This document shows positions 40,985 to 50,397 of a DNA stretch of 64,000 nucleotides, one piece after another. Source of the stretch: Vibrio sp. HI00D65 (lineage in GTDB: Bacteria; Pseudomonadota; Gammaproteobacteria; Enterobacterales; Vibrionaceae); the NCBI RefSeq assembly GCF_001635455.1, contig NZ_LWEH01000011.1, forward strand, positions 89,717 through 153,716, in the 5' to 3' direction. The notes beneath the pieces were generated by a model, which saw only the letters and a list, made by a program, of their open reading frames with translations, searched no databases and was not told where the DNA came from. The translations under genes and the position numbers were made by a program. Every line of letters starts with the position of its first letter. Position 1 is the first letter of the stretch.

Positions 40985-41362
40985 ATGAACCACAACGCGA
41001 TTATTACCATCACAAATCTCAGACTGCGAACCTTCATCGGCTTCAATGAAGAAGAGAAAACCAAGCAGCAAGACATTGTTATAAACGCAGAGATTCATTA
41101 TCCAGCTAACAATCTTTGCCTCTCTGATGACGTCGACAATGCCCTCAACTACAAAAACATCTGCAAGAAGATTATCCATCATGTCGAATCTGGAAGATTC
41201 CTGCTTTTAGAAAAGCTAACCAGCGACGTACTTGGAATTTGCATTGATCATTCATGGGTTCGGTACGCGCAAGTGAGAATCGATAAACCTCATGCACTGC
41301 GTTTTGCCGACTCGGTTTCGCTCACGCTGAGCTATGAAGCGGACCAAGATAATAACTTCTAA
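40985..41362 (+). CDS. folX: Dihydroneopterin triphosphate 2'-epimerase
   Basis: A 125-residue protein of the FolB/FolX T-fold family. It is closest to E. coli FolX, which epimerises dihydroneopterin triphosphate to dihydromonapterin triphosphate. Shared stretches are [55 protein letters not shown] and [15 protein letters not shown]. The LRFADSVS end separates FolX from the aldolase FolB. I chose ATG 40985; an ATG at 40973 in the same frame would add four residues. It lies 108 bases after folK and 11 before folE. Confidence 0.9.
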   Translation: MNHNAIITITNLRLRTFIGFNEEEKTKQQDIVINAEIHYPANNLCLSDDVDNALNYKNICKKIIHHVESGRFLLLEKLTSDVLGICIDHSWVRYAQVRIDKPHALRFADSVSLTLSYEADQDNNF

Positions 41363-41373
41363 GGAGAGTTCCA

Positions 41374-42012
41374 ATGTTGAGCACAGAAGCAAAACAAGTA
41401 AGAGCAGCTCTCCTGGCGAGAGGGCTTGAAACCCCGATGACCGCGAGTGAAATGAACAGCAACCAGAAATACAATCGCATTAAGGGACTACTTACTGAAG
41501 TCGTAAGTACGTTGGGTTTGGATCTAACGGATGACAGTCTTGCAGAAACGCCGCACCGCATCGCAAAGATGTATGTACACGAGATATTTTCCGGTCTTGA
41601 TTACAACAACTTTCCAAAAATGAGCGTTATAGAGAATAAGATGTCGGTCGACGAAATGGTAAAAGTGTCGGACATCGATTTAACTTCCACGTGCGAGCAT
41701 CACTTCATCACCATCGACGGTTTAGCGCAAGTGGCCTACATTCCAGAATCGAAGATACTTGGCCTGTCGAAAATAAATAGAATCGTCCGATTCTTCGCGC
41801 AACGCCCTCAAGTTCAAGAACGCTTAACCCAGCAGATTTTAATTGCCATACAGACTCTCGTTGAGACAGAAAACGTAGCGGTGACCATCAAAGCGACGCA
41901 TTACTGCGTTAAGTCTCGAGGCGTTATGGATGCCAACTCTGAAACGACCACAACGGCGCTCGGTGGTATTTTCAAAACTAACCCTCAAACTAGAGCTGAG
42001 TTTTTAAGATGA
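41374..42012 (+). CDS. folE: GTP cyclohydrolase I
   Basis: Opens GTP to dihydroneopterin triphosphate, the first step of folate and monapterin synthesis; 212 residues. Zinc ligands Cys107, His110 and Cys178 are in STCEHHF and [36 protein letters not shown] is the conserved substrate and subunit region. AAGGAGAG precedes the ATG by five bases. Its ATGA overlaps the start of folM, so translation is coupled. In this setting it probably feeds the FolX-FolM branch. Confidence 0.95.
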   Translation: MLSTEAKQVRAALLARGLETPMTASEMNSNQKYNRIKGLLTEVVSTLGLDLTDDSLAETPHRIAKMYVHEIFSGLDYNNFPKMSVIENKMSVDEMVKVSDIDLTSTCEHHFITIDGLAQVAYIPESKILGLSKINRIVRFFAQRPQVQERLTQQILIAIQTLVETENVAVTIKATHYCVKSRGVMDANSETTTTALGGIFKTNPQTRAEFLR

Positions 42013-42725
42013 GTGAGACGATTCTGATAACGGGAGTAGGGAAGCGATTAGGGTTCGCACTCTCTCAGCAACTTTTGGCTGATGGGTATCAAGTGATTGG
42101 TACCTTTCGCAGCGAATACCCTCAGTTACAACAGCTGCGTGATAAGGGGGCAGATTTACAGCGCGTCGACTTTTATCAGCAAAGCAGCGTAGAGGACTTT
42201 CTGCGTTATGTAGGGCAGGAGTACAGAGCGCTTCGAGCCATCGTTCATAATGCCTCGGACTGGAAACCGGAAAATAAGAAAGACCCGAGTGAGAATGCTT
42301 CAGAAATTATGAACCAGATGATGGCAGTTCACGTCGGCGTACCATACCTCATCAACTTGTCGCTCAAAGACCTTCTGATGTCTGGCGATCAAACCTCAGA
42401 TATCATCCACATCAGTGACTATGTTGCTGAAAAAGGCAGTAGAAAACATATTGCTTACGCGGCAAGCAAAGCGGCGCTTAATAACTTAACGCTTTCATTT
42501 TCGGCGATGCTGGCTCCCAAAGTGAAAGTAAATACTGTCTCCCCAGCTATGATCAAATTTAATGATCATGATGACGAGGTGTATAAGACTAAAGCTCTGC
42601 AAAAAGCTTTGATTCCGGCCGAAGCGGGTTTTGATGAAGTGGTTGATGGCATCAAGTATGTACTGGCCAGTCGTTACATGACAGGAAGAACATTGCACCT
42701 TGATGGCGGCAGGCATCTAAAGTGA
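42009..42725 (+). CDS. folM: Dihydromonapterin/dihydrofolate reductase FolM
   Basis: An SDR-family NADPH enzyme of 238 residues that reduces dihydromonapterin to tetrahydromonapterin and has weak dihydrofolate reductase activity. The cofactor motif is TGVGKRLG (residues ~8-15), with NAS near residue 80, and the catalytic YAASK (~155-159) after [20 protein letters not shown] at the end is typical of FolM/PTR1-like enzymes. The start overlaps folE by four bases. The gene order folX-folE-folM matches the Pseudomonas operon for the phenylalanine hydroxylase cofactor. Confidence 0.92.
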   Translation: MSETILITGVGKRLGFALSQQLLADGYQVIGTFRSEYPQLQQLRDKGADLQRVDFYQQSSVEDFLRYVGQEYRALRAIVHNASDWKPENKKDPSENASEIMNQMMAVHVGVPYLINLSLKDLLMSGDQTSDIIHISDYVAEKGSRKHIAYAASKAALNNLTLSFSAMLAPKVKVNTVSPAMIKFNDHDDEVYKTKALQKALIPAEAGFDEVVDGIKYVLASRYMTGRTLHLDGGRHLK

Positions 42726-43084
42726 ATTCGTGTCGATAACATTGAGCTCTTCCTTGGTTGAAAAGCCCATTTCATTCTGAATATGGACTCTCCCGCTCTT
42801 GTTTCAAACTTCTGGCTTGAGTGTTCATATCTAAAGGCCTATTTGGTTTGCTCCTGCCTAAGCAACCTCATTTAACCTCGCACAATAAAGTGACAAACTT
42901 CACGTTTCTGTCAATTCATCTACTGATTCGAGTGAACTGTATTAAACGCAGCTCATATTGACCTCGCTGCGAACCCACTTACCTAATTAGGGGGATGAGC
43001 ATCCGAGCAGAAAATTCAAACAAATGTTTAAACTAGACCGTTTATGGAACGATTTTTCGGGCATTTTACGGGATGACTTTCACT
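42726..43084. other. Gap between folM and the PHA operon
   Basis: No gene is supported. The right half should contain the phasin promoter. There is AT-rich sequence at 42985-43030 and the FNR-type box just beyond. No convincing terminator for folM is visible. Confidence 0.45.
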
Positions 43085-43098
43085 TTGATCTTGATCAA
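43085..43098. promoter_or_regulatory. FNR/ANR-type box upstream of the PHA genes
   Basis: TTGATCTTGATCAA is a perfect match to the FNR consensus TTGAT-N4-ATCAA. It ends 91 bases before the phasin start, a position that could activate the operon under low oxygen. Confidence 0.65.
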
Positions 43099-43189
43099 TA
43101 TGTTAACCGTTGCGCAAAAATACTAAACCAAATTCGTATTGGCAGCGCACATTTACTTCTTCGATCTGCTCAGTACAAGGAATGAAATT

Positions 43190-43540
43190 ATGTCTACTCA
43201 GGAAACATTTAAGGCTTTCACATCGCAGCTAGAGTCTGTAACAAACCCGTTTTACAACTTCAATCAGCTAGTGACTAAGAATATAGAGACACTGACCAAG
43301 ATTCAGCTTGATAGCCTACAAGCTTACAGCGCGCTAGGTAATGAGTCTTTGCAGAGCTTAGCCTCGTTAAAACAGCCACAAGATCTTCCAGCTTATGGTT
43401 CGAAACAGATGGAAGTGACGAGTAAGATCTCACAACAACTCATGGAAGATAGCCAAAAGCTGACCCAACTTGGTCAAGATTTTAAATCTGCCGCTGACGA
43501 GCTTACTGCCTCTGCGGTAAAGACCGCGAAAAGTGCTTAG
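43190..43540 (+). CDS. Phasin family protein
   Basis: A 116-residue amphipathic helical protein that coats polyhydroxyalkanoate granules. It shows the phasin_2 pattern: NPFYNFNQLVTKNIETLTKIQLDSLQAYSALGNES, then SLASLKQPQDLPAYGSKQ, then heptad-like helices to the Ala/Lys-rich end. AAGGA precedes the ATG at 43190; the frame's earlier GTG-type start at 43139 has no ribosome site. It is first in an apparent operon with phaC (80-base gap) and the MaoC hydratase. It is often called PhaP; I leave the symbol open. Confidence 0.88.
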   Translation: MSTQETFKAFTSQLESVTNPFYNFNQLVTKNIETLTKIQLDSLQAYSALGNESLQSLASLKQPQDLPAYGSKQMEVTSKISQQLMEDSQKLTQLGQDFKSAADELTASAVKTAKSA

Positions 43541-43620
43541 TTTATTGTTTGTCGGTTGATGGCGGAGCGTAATTTCTAGCATCGCCATCTATCAACATCA
43601 CTTCTAACAAGGATGTCAGA

Positions 43621-45378
43621 ATGGAAAATAAATCGCCCTTTGAAGGTATGATGAACCTCATTTCCCAATACGGACAAGCCTGGATGGACAATCTAGGGCA
43701 GCCAACACAATCAACATTGATGAAAACCCAATCGGAAGATTTTACTAAGTGGGTTGGCTCAATGACTCAGAACCCAACCAACATGGTTGAGCAGCAGATG
43801 AATTGGTGGGCGCAGCAAGTTAATCTACTCAACGATTGTATCCTTGGCACTCAGGAGCAAACCAAAGAGACGGATCGCCGTTTTCGTGACCCTTCATGGA
43901 ATGAAACGCCACTGTATCGTTACATCAAAGAGAGCTACAAACTTGCTTGTGACAACATTCAACAATCAGTTGAGAACGAAAATGGACTGGATGATGAGAG
44001 CAAAGCTCGACTTTCATTTTTCACTCGGCAGTATCTGAATGCGATGTCGCCAAGTAACTTCGTTTCGACCAACCCAGAGATACTCAAGCTGACCATGGAG
44101 AGCAAGGGTGAAAACCTAATTCAAGGGATGAAGCAGTTCCGTCAGGACTTAGAGCAAAGTGCCGACATACTCAATATTCGAATGACGGACAAAAACCAGT
44201 TCAACTTGGGTGAGAATATTGCTTCAACACCCGGAAAAATCGTCTTTCAAAACGAGATGTTCGAGCTGATTCAATACAAGCCGACCACAGAGCAAGTCTA
44301 TAAACGTCCGACGCTGATCGTACCGCCGTTCGTGAACAAATATTACATTATGGATGTCAATCCAGAGACCTCCTACGTGAAGTGGTTGGTCAGCCAAGGC
44401 CACACAGTATTTATGATCTCTTGGGTGAACCCGAATGCTCAAATGCGAGAGGTCGATTTTGGCAACTACGTGACTCAAGGCGTGCTGCCTGCACTTGATG
44501 CCATTGAAAATGCGACTGGCGAGCGAGAAGTTAACGGTATTGGTTATTGCATCGGCGGTACCACCTTAGTCACAGCCATGGCTTACCTTTCTGGCAAACG
44601 CCGTAAACAGAGAATTAAATCGGTCACTCTGCTGACGACAATTCTCGACTTTAAAAAGCCAGGTGAGTTAGGGGTCTTCATCAATGATCCGATTATCAGC
44701 AGCATTGAAGCGCAAAACAACCAACGTGGTTATATGGATGGCCGCCAAATGGCCGTGTCATTCAGCTTACTTCGTGAAAACAGTCTGTATTGGAATTACT
44801 ACATTTCCAATTATTTGAAAGGGGAGAGCCCAATGGCATTCGACCTCCTTTATTGGAACTGTGACAACACCAACGTGACTGCTGCGACCCATAACCAGTT
44901 ACTACGTCAGTGCTATCTTGAGAATCGACTAGCTAAAGGTGAATTGGTGATCGATGGTGTGGCGATTGATTTAGGTAAAGTAAAGTCGCCAGCTTACTTC
45001 CTCTCTGCTATTGATGATCATATCGCGCTATGGGACGGTAACTTTGAAGGCACAAAACTGCTAGGTGGAGACAATAAATTTGTACTTACTGAGAGCGGTC
45101 ATATTGCAGGGCCGATGAATCATGCCGATTCCAATAAATATGGTTTTTGGACCAATGATGATAACGTTCATGCACCGTCTCAGTGGCTTGCCAGTGCCGA
45201 CAAGCACCATGGCTCGTGGTGGTCGCATTGGCAAAACTGGGTCGATGAGCGCAATTTCTCCGAAATGATTGAAGCTCGTGAGTTAGAAGGGGAACTGGAT
45301 GCGCCAGGTGAATACGTGAAGCAGCGTATTCAAGATGTCATCGCACAAGAAAATGAAATGGAAAAGGAGTCCGCATAG
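43621..45378 (+). CDS. phaC: Class I poly(3-hydroxyalkanoate) synthase
   Basis: Polymerises (R)-3-hydroxyacyl-CoA into PHA granules; 585 residues, normal for class I PhaC. The catalytic triad is visible: Cys310 in the lipase-like box GYCIGGT, Asp465 or 466 in LSAIDDHIALWDG, and His494 in ESGHIAGPMN. The N-terminal PhaC_N domain has RRFRDPSWNETPLYRYIKESY, and VPPFVNKYYIMDVNP leads into the alpha/beta hydrolase fold. AAGGATGTCAG precedes the ATG. The stop overlaps the GTG start of the following hydratase gene by one base. Confidence 0.96.
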   Translation: MENKSPFEGMMNLISQYGQAWMDNLGQPTQSTLMKTQSEDFTKWVGSMTQNPTNMVEQQMNWWAQQVNLLNDCILGTQEQTKETDRRFRDPSWNETPLYRYIKESYKLACDNIQQSVENENGLDDESKARLSFFTRQYLNAMSPSNFVSTNPEILKLTMESKGENLIQGMKQFRQDLEQSADILNIRMTDKNQFNLGENIASTPGKIVFQNEMFELIQYKPTTEQVYKRPTLIVPPFVNKYYIMDVNPETSYVKWLVSQGHTVFMISWVNPNAQMREVDFGNYVTQGVLPALDAIENATGEREVNGIGYCIGGTTLVTAMAYLSGKRRKQRIKSVTLLTTILDFKKPGELGVFINDPIISSIEAQNNQRGYMDGRQMAVSFSLLRENSLYWNYYISNYLKGESPMAFDLLYWNCDNTNVTAATHNQLLRQCYLENRLAKGELVIDGVAIDLGKVKSPAYFLSAIDDHIALWDGNFEGTKLLGGDNKFVLTESGHIAGPMNHADSNKYGFWTNDDNVHAPSQWLASADKHHGSWWSHWQNWVDERNFSEMIEARELEGELDAPGEYVKQRIQDVIAQENEMEKESA

Positions 45379-45776
45379 TGAAGCCAGAAATCGGCCAGAC
45401 TGCCACAATAGAAAAGATGTTAGATAAGCAAACTGTAGAAGGGTTTGCGAGCATCTCGGAAGACTACAACCCAATTCATTTAGATGAAAATTTCGCTAAA
45501 ACCACGCAATTTGAGCGTCCAATCGTGCACGGTATGTTGGCATCAAGCCTTATCTCTGGCTTGTTGGCTTCTAAAGTGCCGGGGGCAGGCAGCATTTACT
45601 TGGGGCAATCTTTGAAGTTTCTTCGCCCTATTTTTGTTGGCGAAACTGTCACAGCCAAGGTGGAAGTGATCAGTGTGCGTGAAGACAAACCTATCTCTGT
45701 GATATCTACTCAAGTATTGAACGCCAATGGTGAAGTCGCGGTCGATGGTGAAGCGACAGTGATGTATTCTGTTTAA
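45378..45776 (+). CDS. phaJ: MaoC-type (R)-enoyl-CoA hydratase
   Basis: A 132-residue single hotdog-fold hydratase. It supplies (R)-3-hydroxyacyl-CoA from beta-oxidation enoyl-CoA to PHA synthase, or reduces crotonyl-CoA load. The hydratase 2 motif is ISEDYNPIHLDENFA with catalytic Asp and His, followed by RPIVHGMLASSLISGLL. It starts with GTG directly on the phaC TAG (one-base overlap) behind GGAG, so it is translated in series with phaC. PhaJ is the expected role; it could also be annotated as a generic MaoC protein. Confidence 0.88.
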   Translation: MKPEIGQTATIEKMLDKQTVEGFASISEDYNPIHLDENFAKTTQFERPIVHGMLASSLISGLLASKVPGAGSIYLGQSLKFLRPIFVGETVTAKVEVISVREDKPISVISTQVLNANGEVAVDGEATVMYSV

Positions 45777-45882
45777 CCACAACGCCATACAAGACAGCCA
45801 ACATTTACTGAAAACCAAAGGCAATAACGCGATCAGCGGATGTACTACCAGATCTTTTCAATTAATAATTCGATTCTAATGT

Positions 45883-45909
45883 GCGTTTTAGTGCTTTGCG
45901 CTAAAACGC
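45883..45909 (+). terminator. Hairpin after the PHA operon
   Basis: A 9-bp perfect stem GCGTTTTAG (45883-45891) with CTAAAACGC (45901-45909). Only a short T pair follows, so it is a weak or Rho-assisted end. The rest of the 45777-46313 gap shows no gene. Confidence 0.5.
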
Positions 45910-46210
45910 TATTGTCAAAAATATAAAGTTCTGATTTTCAAAATACCTCTACCCATACTAAACTCCGAGAACTCAGCTTGCTTAAACTGTGCGGATGATA
46001 TGATCAATGGTGCTAATCCTTAAGGGCGAGTCGGCACAATTAAAAGTAGCCGTTATTTGTCATGTAGTTTCCATAAAGGATTTATCGAAGGTGCTCGCTT
46101 CCCTGTATACAAAATACAGAAGGTATTTTGAAGAACTTAAACGGCTCTTCTGTCAATAGTGTTGTTAGCTATGAAAGAAATACGTTAACAATGTAATCTA
46201 AAAGAGTATG

Positions 46211-46256
46211 ACCCAAAAAATAAAACCTCTGTTCACGCTTAGCGTAAGCAGAGGTT
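46211..46256 (-). terminator. Terminator of the M4 protease gene
   Basis: AACCTCTG (46224-46231) pairs with CAGAGGTT (46249-46256). Read leftward the stem runs into TTATTTTTT, about 60 bases past the protease stop. Confidence 0.8.
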
Positions 46257-46313
46257 GTTATATTAGTAGACTGTAAGCAATTAACTATGTATCAGTAATT
46301 GATTTGTTTAGAC

Positions 46314-48137
46314 TTAATCTAGTCGAAGAGTCACTCCAGAGTAATTTGTGTACCCACGAAGTAACACGTGATAGGTGACGCTTGGTAGCACGCTCACACT
46401 GCATTGCTCGTTATTACCTGTACGATAAGGGCGGCAATCATAACTTGAAGTGCTTGGTTTACTGCCTGCTTTGACATACAGATCTGCATCGCCAGTTCCG
46501 CCAGATATTGCCACCGTTACGTTTGATGCAGAATCTACGGAGAATGTGTAGAAGCTTTCAGAATATTTGTTGCCACTTAGGTTCGCGATAGGCGCCCCTT
46601 TGTTGAGTACATTGTCACCCGGAATGGTAGGGTCGCAGCTTGCGTTGACACCAACACTATTAAACGCATCTACCACATCGGTAACCGTATAACCCATATC
46701 TGCAGCCGCTTTAGCTACGCCACATGCACCGGCATCAAAGGTACTGTTTGCTGTCCAATACAGTTGGTTTGCGACGGTGAATATTTCGAAACCTTTGCGT
46801 ACATCCCAGCCTGATTTGTTGGTTAAAAGGTAAAATGCTCGGTTATAAACACCGCTCGACAAATGAACGTTTAAACCATCGTAGTAATCAGAGGCATGAT
46901 CAATTGAACGGCCATCTTTTGAAGGTTGGTCAAAGTAGCGCAGTCCACCTTCTGATTTGAAGATATCACTACCAACAATCCAGTCCACATTTCCACGCAG
47001 ATAGTATTCAGCGGCTTCGCCTGCGATATCGGAGAAGGCTTCGTTGATACCGCCTGACATGTTTCTGTAGACCAATCCTGAGTTTTGTTCGGTGAAACCG
47101 TGGCTCACCTCATGCGCACTGACGTTAATGTCGACTAATGGGTAGAAAGTATTTTTTCCGTCTCCAAAAGTCATGGATGAGCCATTCCAGAAGGCATTCT
47201 CATAGTCGGTACTGTAGTGAACACGCATAGTGAGTTGGAACGATAAAGGTGATGTGTTCATCCACTCTTTGTACATATCAAAGACGACGTTTCCGAAATA
47301 ATGCGCGTCGTTAAGGGGAGAGTAGGCGCCATTCACGTATTTACGATCTGTGTAGTTGGCGTCGTCGCTACAGTTGTAACTGTAGGCTGAACTACCAGAA
47401 GTTCTGTTATTTAAGTCGACCGTTTTCACAGCGTCGTTTTCTAAAGTACATGTGGTTCCAGTTTTATCAATCGAAAATCCTGGAAAGTCAGTACCATATT
47501 CATATCGATTGGTTTTGCTGTTACCACCAGGTCCGGTTCCCACAGCTTTAGCGTGATTTAAGCCATTCCATTTTTGAAGGACTTCCCCCGTCATGGCATC
47601 AATAAAGAAGAAGGGACGCTCTGGGTAATTGGAAGCGACAAAGAAGTCGACTAAATACACCATTTGAGCGGTTTGACTTTCATCGAGTCTTACAACTAAC
47701 TTAGCATTTTTGTTTTCAATCGACTTTTTACCGACTGTAAACGAACGATGGGATGACAATGCGGCTTCGATGGCTTGTTCTTTATTTAATTTAGGCGCGA
47801 TGCTTGAGAGATCATCGCTAATCCCTTGTGCCATCGAGCCAAATACTTGAGAAGGCAAGTTTTTAGATAGGGTGGCGACAACGGATGTATTAAAGACAGG
47901 TAAACCGAAGTGAGTTTGTTGAAAGCGTACTTTTGTTTTTCCATTGGGCAGTACTACCCGTTTTACCTCAGAAAAACCTAACTCTAGTGGGGCAACACTC
48001 TTCGACTGAGTGATGAGGCTCTGTTGGAGTAGGCTATCGTTCTCGATGGTAATCATTTCTGCAGCGTGTGCATTGAAGCCGAAAGAAGTACCTAGGATAG
48101 CTGCTATTTTCCAGCTTAGTTGACGTTGTTGGTTCAT
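46314..48137 (-). CDS. Vibriolysin-type M4 metalloprotease
   Basis: Secreted zinc protease of 607 residues, the size of HapA of V. cholerae and Vsm of V. splendidus. It has a signal peptide (1-~25), FTP and PepSY-like propeptide (~40-200), and a thermolysin catalytic domain with HEVSHGFTE (His342, Glu343, His346) and the third ligand in NEAFSD. Two Cys pairs are typical of the vibriolysin domain. A C-terminal prepeptidase (PPC) domain (~515-607) with FYTFSVDSASNVTVAISGG and DADLYVKAG is removed on maturation. It is exported via Sec, then type II secretion in known homologues. Likely a virulence and nutrition enzyme, usually under quorum-sensing control. The 580-base AT-rich upstream region would hold the promoter. 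Confidence 0.95.
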   Translation of the reverse strand: MNQQRQLSWKIAAILGTSFGFNAHAAEMITIENDSLLQQSLITQSKSVAPLELGFSEVKRVVLPNGKTKVRFQQTHFGLPVFNTSVVATLSKNLPSQVFGSMAQGISDDLSSIAPKLNKEQAIEAALSSHRSFTVGKKSIENKNAKLVVRLDESQTAQMVYLVDFFVASNYPERPFFFIDAMTGEVLQKWNGLNHAKAVGTGPGGNSKTNRYEYGTDFPGFSIDKTGTTCTLENDAVKTVDLNNRTSGSSAYSYNCSDDANYTDRKYVNGAYSPLNDAHYFGNVVFDMYKEWMNTSPLSFQLTMRVHYSTDYENAFWNGSSMTFGDGKNTFYPLVDINVSAHEVSHGFTEQNSGLVYRNMSGGINEAFSDIAGEAAEYYLRGNVDWIVGSDIFKSEGGLRYFDQPSKDGRSIDHASDYYDGLNVHLSSGVYNRAFYLLTNKSGWDVRKGFEIFTVANQLYWTANSTFDAGACGVAKAAADMGYTVTDVVDAFNSVGVNASCDPTIPGDNVLNKGAPIANLSGNKYSESFYTFSVDSASNVTVAISGGTGDADLYVKAGSKPSTSSYDCRPYRTGNNEQCSVSVLPSVTYHVLLRGYTNYSGVTLRLD

Positions 48138-48719
48138 TTCTTGTTCCTGATTTTATATAAACTCCTTCTTCCCAACGGCTAAATAGGAAGTCTATATGCA
48201 ACACGATGGTGCCATATGTTACGAATCAAGATTGGAAGAGCATATCGACTTGTGACAAGTTTTTTTGAGAGATTTATTTTTAGTGTATGTAATTCATAAT
48301 TTACAAATATAATTATTGATTTAATTGTTTTTAATGTTGGCGTTTCTATTTTAATTGTAATTATATGAAGTGAAAGATGTTATTAATCCTTAACTTGTTT
48401 TAATCGTATTGACGTGGTTTTTAACCTGTTGAACAGGTTTTCTTAATTGCATTACTAACAATAAAACTTGTACCCATTATATTGTTGATATAGTTATTAA
48501 ATATGCATCGCAAAATTAAATGACTTATTTGTAATTAAGCCTTGCGTTGGTAGGGTAACCTTAATTTGAGTTGCAAATTCACTCTTTTTTTGCGTAAGCC
48601 CTTGTTATAAATGCTAGTTGAAGTGAAATTTTTACTGGTAATAATGTATAATGTTAAATTTACTCCAATAACTAATAATAAATATACAGAATTAAGTTCT
48701 AAAAATAAAAGGGAATCCA
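48138..48719. other. AT-rich divergent promoter region
   Basis: 582 bases between the M4 protease and the DUF2059 gene, very rich in A and T (for example 48270-48380, 48480-48520). No gene is supported; the minus-strand frame 48535-48720 has no ribosome site or similarity. It probably carries both promoters. Confidence 0.5.
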
Positions 48720-49196
48720 ATGTTTAAGGTAGTTAGTTTATTTTTATCGATTTCAATTTTTTCAGTTGCTCAAGCCAATGAAACAGTAGAGTTTGAAACA
48801 GCTCAAGAGTTGTTGACTGTAATGGAAGTTGATAAGCAAATGTTAGGTGGCTTTGAAGCTATGTTGCCAATCGTTAACCAGTTAGCTGATAAACTCAAGC
48901 TGAATGCTCAAGAGACAGAAGAGCTTAAAGGGATTTACAGGGACTGGTTTGACAACGATATTGACCGAGTAAAAATGCGAACTGAAATAGCGAACCTTTA
49001 TTCAAAACAATTCACGATGTCAGAAATGAAACAGATAATTGAGTTTTATGGTACACCTGTTGGAAAGAAATTTATTCAACAGTCGCCGGAGCTTACAAAG
49101 CTTGGAGCGCAGATCGGTATGGCTGAAGCTCAAAATAAGCAACATTTGCTAGTTGAAAAACTGACTCCTTTTATGGAAGAGCATAGCAACGAGTGA
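48720..49196 (+). CDS. Periplasmic DUF2059 protein
   Basis: A 158-residue exported protein with a signal peptide (1-~19, cleavage after AQA). The C-terminal half has the DUF2059 pattern YSKQFTMSEMKQIIEFYGTPVGKKFIQQSPEL. The mature protein is all-helical and acidic. The family is widespread in proteobacteria and its function is unknown. AAGGGA precedes the ATG. It is divergent from the M4 protease gene and stands alone. Confidence 0.85.
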   Translation: MFKVVSLFLSISIFSVAQANETVEFETAQELLTVMEVDKQMLGGFEAMLPIVNQLADKLKLNAQETEELKGIYRDWFDNDIDRVKMRTEIANLYSKQFTMSEMKQIIEFYGTPVGKKFIQQSPELTKLGAQIGMAEAQNKQHLLVEKLTPFMEEHSNE

Positions 49197-49450
49197 TTAA
49201 TTTCTAGAAAGCAGTTAGACCCGGTATGAAGTAGCTGTTAACTGAAGCCCGTAATACGACCTCTAATCGGCTATTTGCTCGTATGAAGTAAAAACCAAAT
49301 TGCTCTTGAGTAAGCTGACGAATTAAGTCGCCGATATAAACCTCTTTTGGTTGAATCGTAATGCATGGCATTCTACTGTGCATTACGGTAAATGTACTCA
49401 CCGTACGATATGATTTATTAATTTCTAAGCTTCGGTTTCACGGAGGAAAC

Positions 49451-50341
49451 ATGACAAGCGACCAGCTATTGGAAAAGGCACTTTATAGCAGTGCCAGCAT
49501 CCATCAACCTCACTCTTTAAAAGCTTATTTGGCTGCGACTTATCTGAATGGGTATTTCGCTAAATCAGGCAATGTGTGGCTTAAAACGAGTGAGTTAATA
49601 GATAAAACTGAGATTGGAGTTTTAGGCGAGTACTCTGCAACAGTACAAGCACCCAAGTTCTCAGAATTTCGTATCCATAGGATATTGTACAATGGGGTAT
49701 ACCCAGCTGCGTATGCCGCTTTAATGCAGTGGCATGAGAATCAGGGCTTTCAAGACATCTTCGCGCATTACGTTTCGCAGGCTTCTCGAACAAGCGAATA
49801 CCTATCTCACAATGTGACTATCTTATTGGCGTTAAATCGTGTTTACCGTGAGTTAGAGCCGTCTCAAATTCCAGCATTCCTTAACCGCGTCACTGAATTT
49901 GTCACATCGAGCTGTTCTGATGGCGACCAAAGCATTGATACACGTGAAGTCGTAGAGCTGAAAAGCGTAGTACTAGCATGCTTAAAGCAGTTCGGTTTTT
50001 TTGGGCACAACCTTATTACGCTTACGTGGATATTGCGTTGCAAGGAAGAGCTGTCGAAAGAGCAATATGACGCAATGCTTTTTAATCTCTATCGACAGGC
50101 CAATAGCCCATTGGAAGATCCAGACGATGAGATTGACCAAGCTATCTTAGCGCAGTGTCAAAGCTCAGATGATTCGGATGAGTTCTATGACAATGTGAAC
50201 CGATTGGTTTTTGGATATACATCCAACTTACATCAGATAACTCTAGCGGATGCATTGTGTTTTCTTCAAGAACAATTCCCTGAACATGCTGAAGAGCTAA
50301 AATGTGTCGCAGAGTATCAGTGTCGTTTGTTAGAAGAGTGA
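49451..50341 (+). CDS. Hypothetical helical protein
   Basis: A 296-residue soluble protein that I do not recognise. It has no signal peptide or membrane segments, and looks mainly alpha-helical with recurring Leu/Ala-rich helices (HSLKAYLAATYLNGYFA, NVTILLALNRVYRELEP, ADALCFLQEQFPEHAEELK). I chose ATG 49451, which follows a strong CGGAGG site; the frame reaches back to 49361 without support. The gene lies 56 bases before the metallo-beta-lactamase-fold gene on the same strand, but no functional link is evident. Confidence 0.7.
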   Translation: MTSDQLLEKALYSSASIHQPHSLKAYLAATYLNGYFAKSGNVWLKTSELIDKTEIGVLGEYSATVQAPKFSEFRIHRILYNGVYPAAYAALMQWHENQGFQDIFAHYVSQASRTSEYLSHNVTILLALNRVYRELEPSQIPAFLNRVTEFVTSSCSDGDQSIDTREVVELKSVVLACLKQFGFFGHNLITLTWILRCKEELSKEQYDAMLFNLYRQANSPLEDPDDEIDQAILAQCQSSDDSDEFYDNVNRLVFGYTSNLHQITLADALCFLQEQFPEHAEELKCVAEYQCRLLEE

Positions 50342-50397
50342 ATTTAATTAGGATGTTGTAGCTAACATTATGCAATGTCAGTAACTTAGGACGAGAA

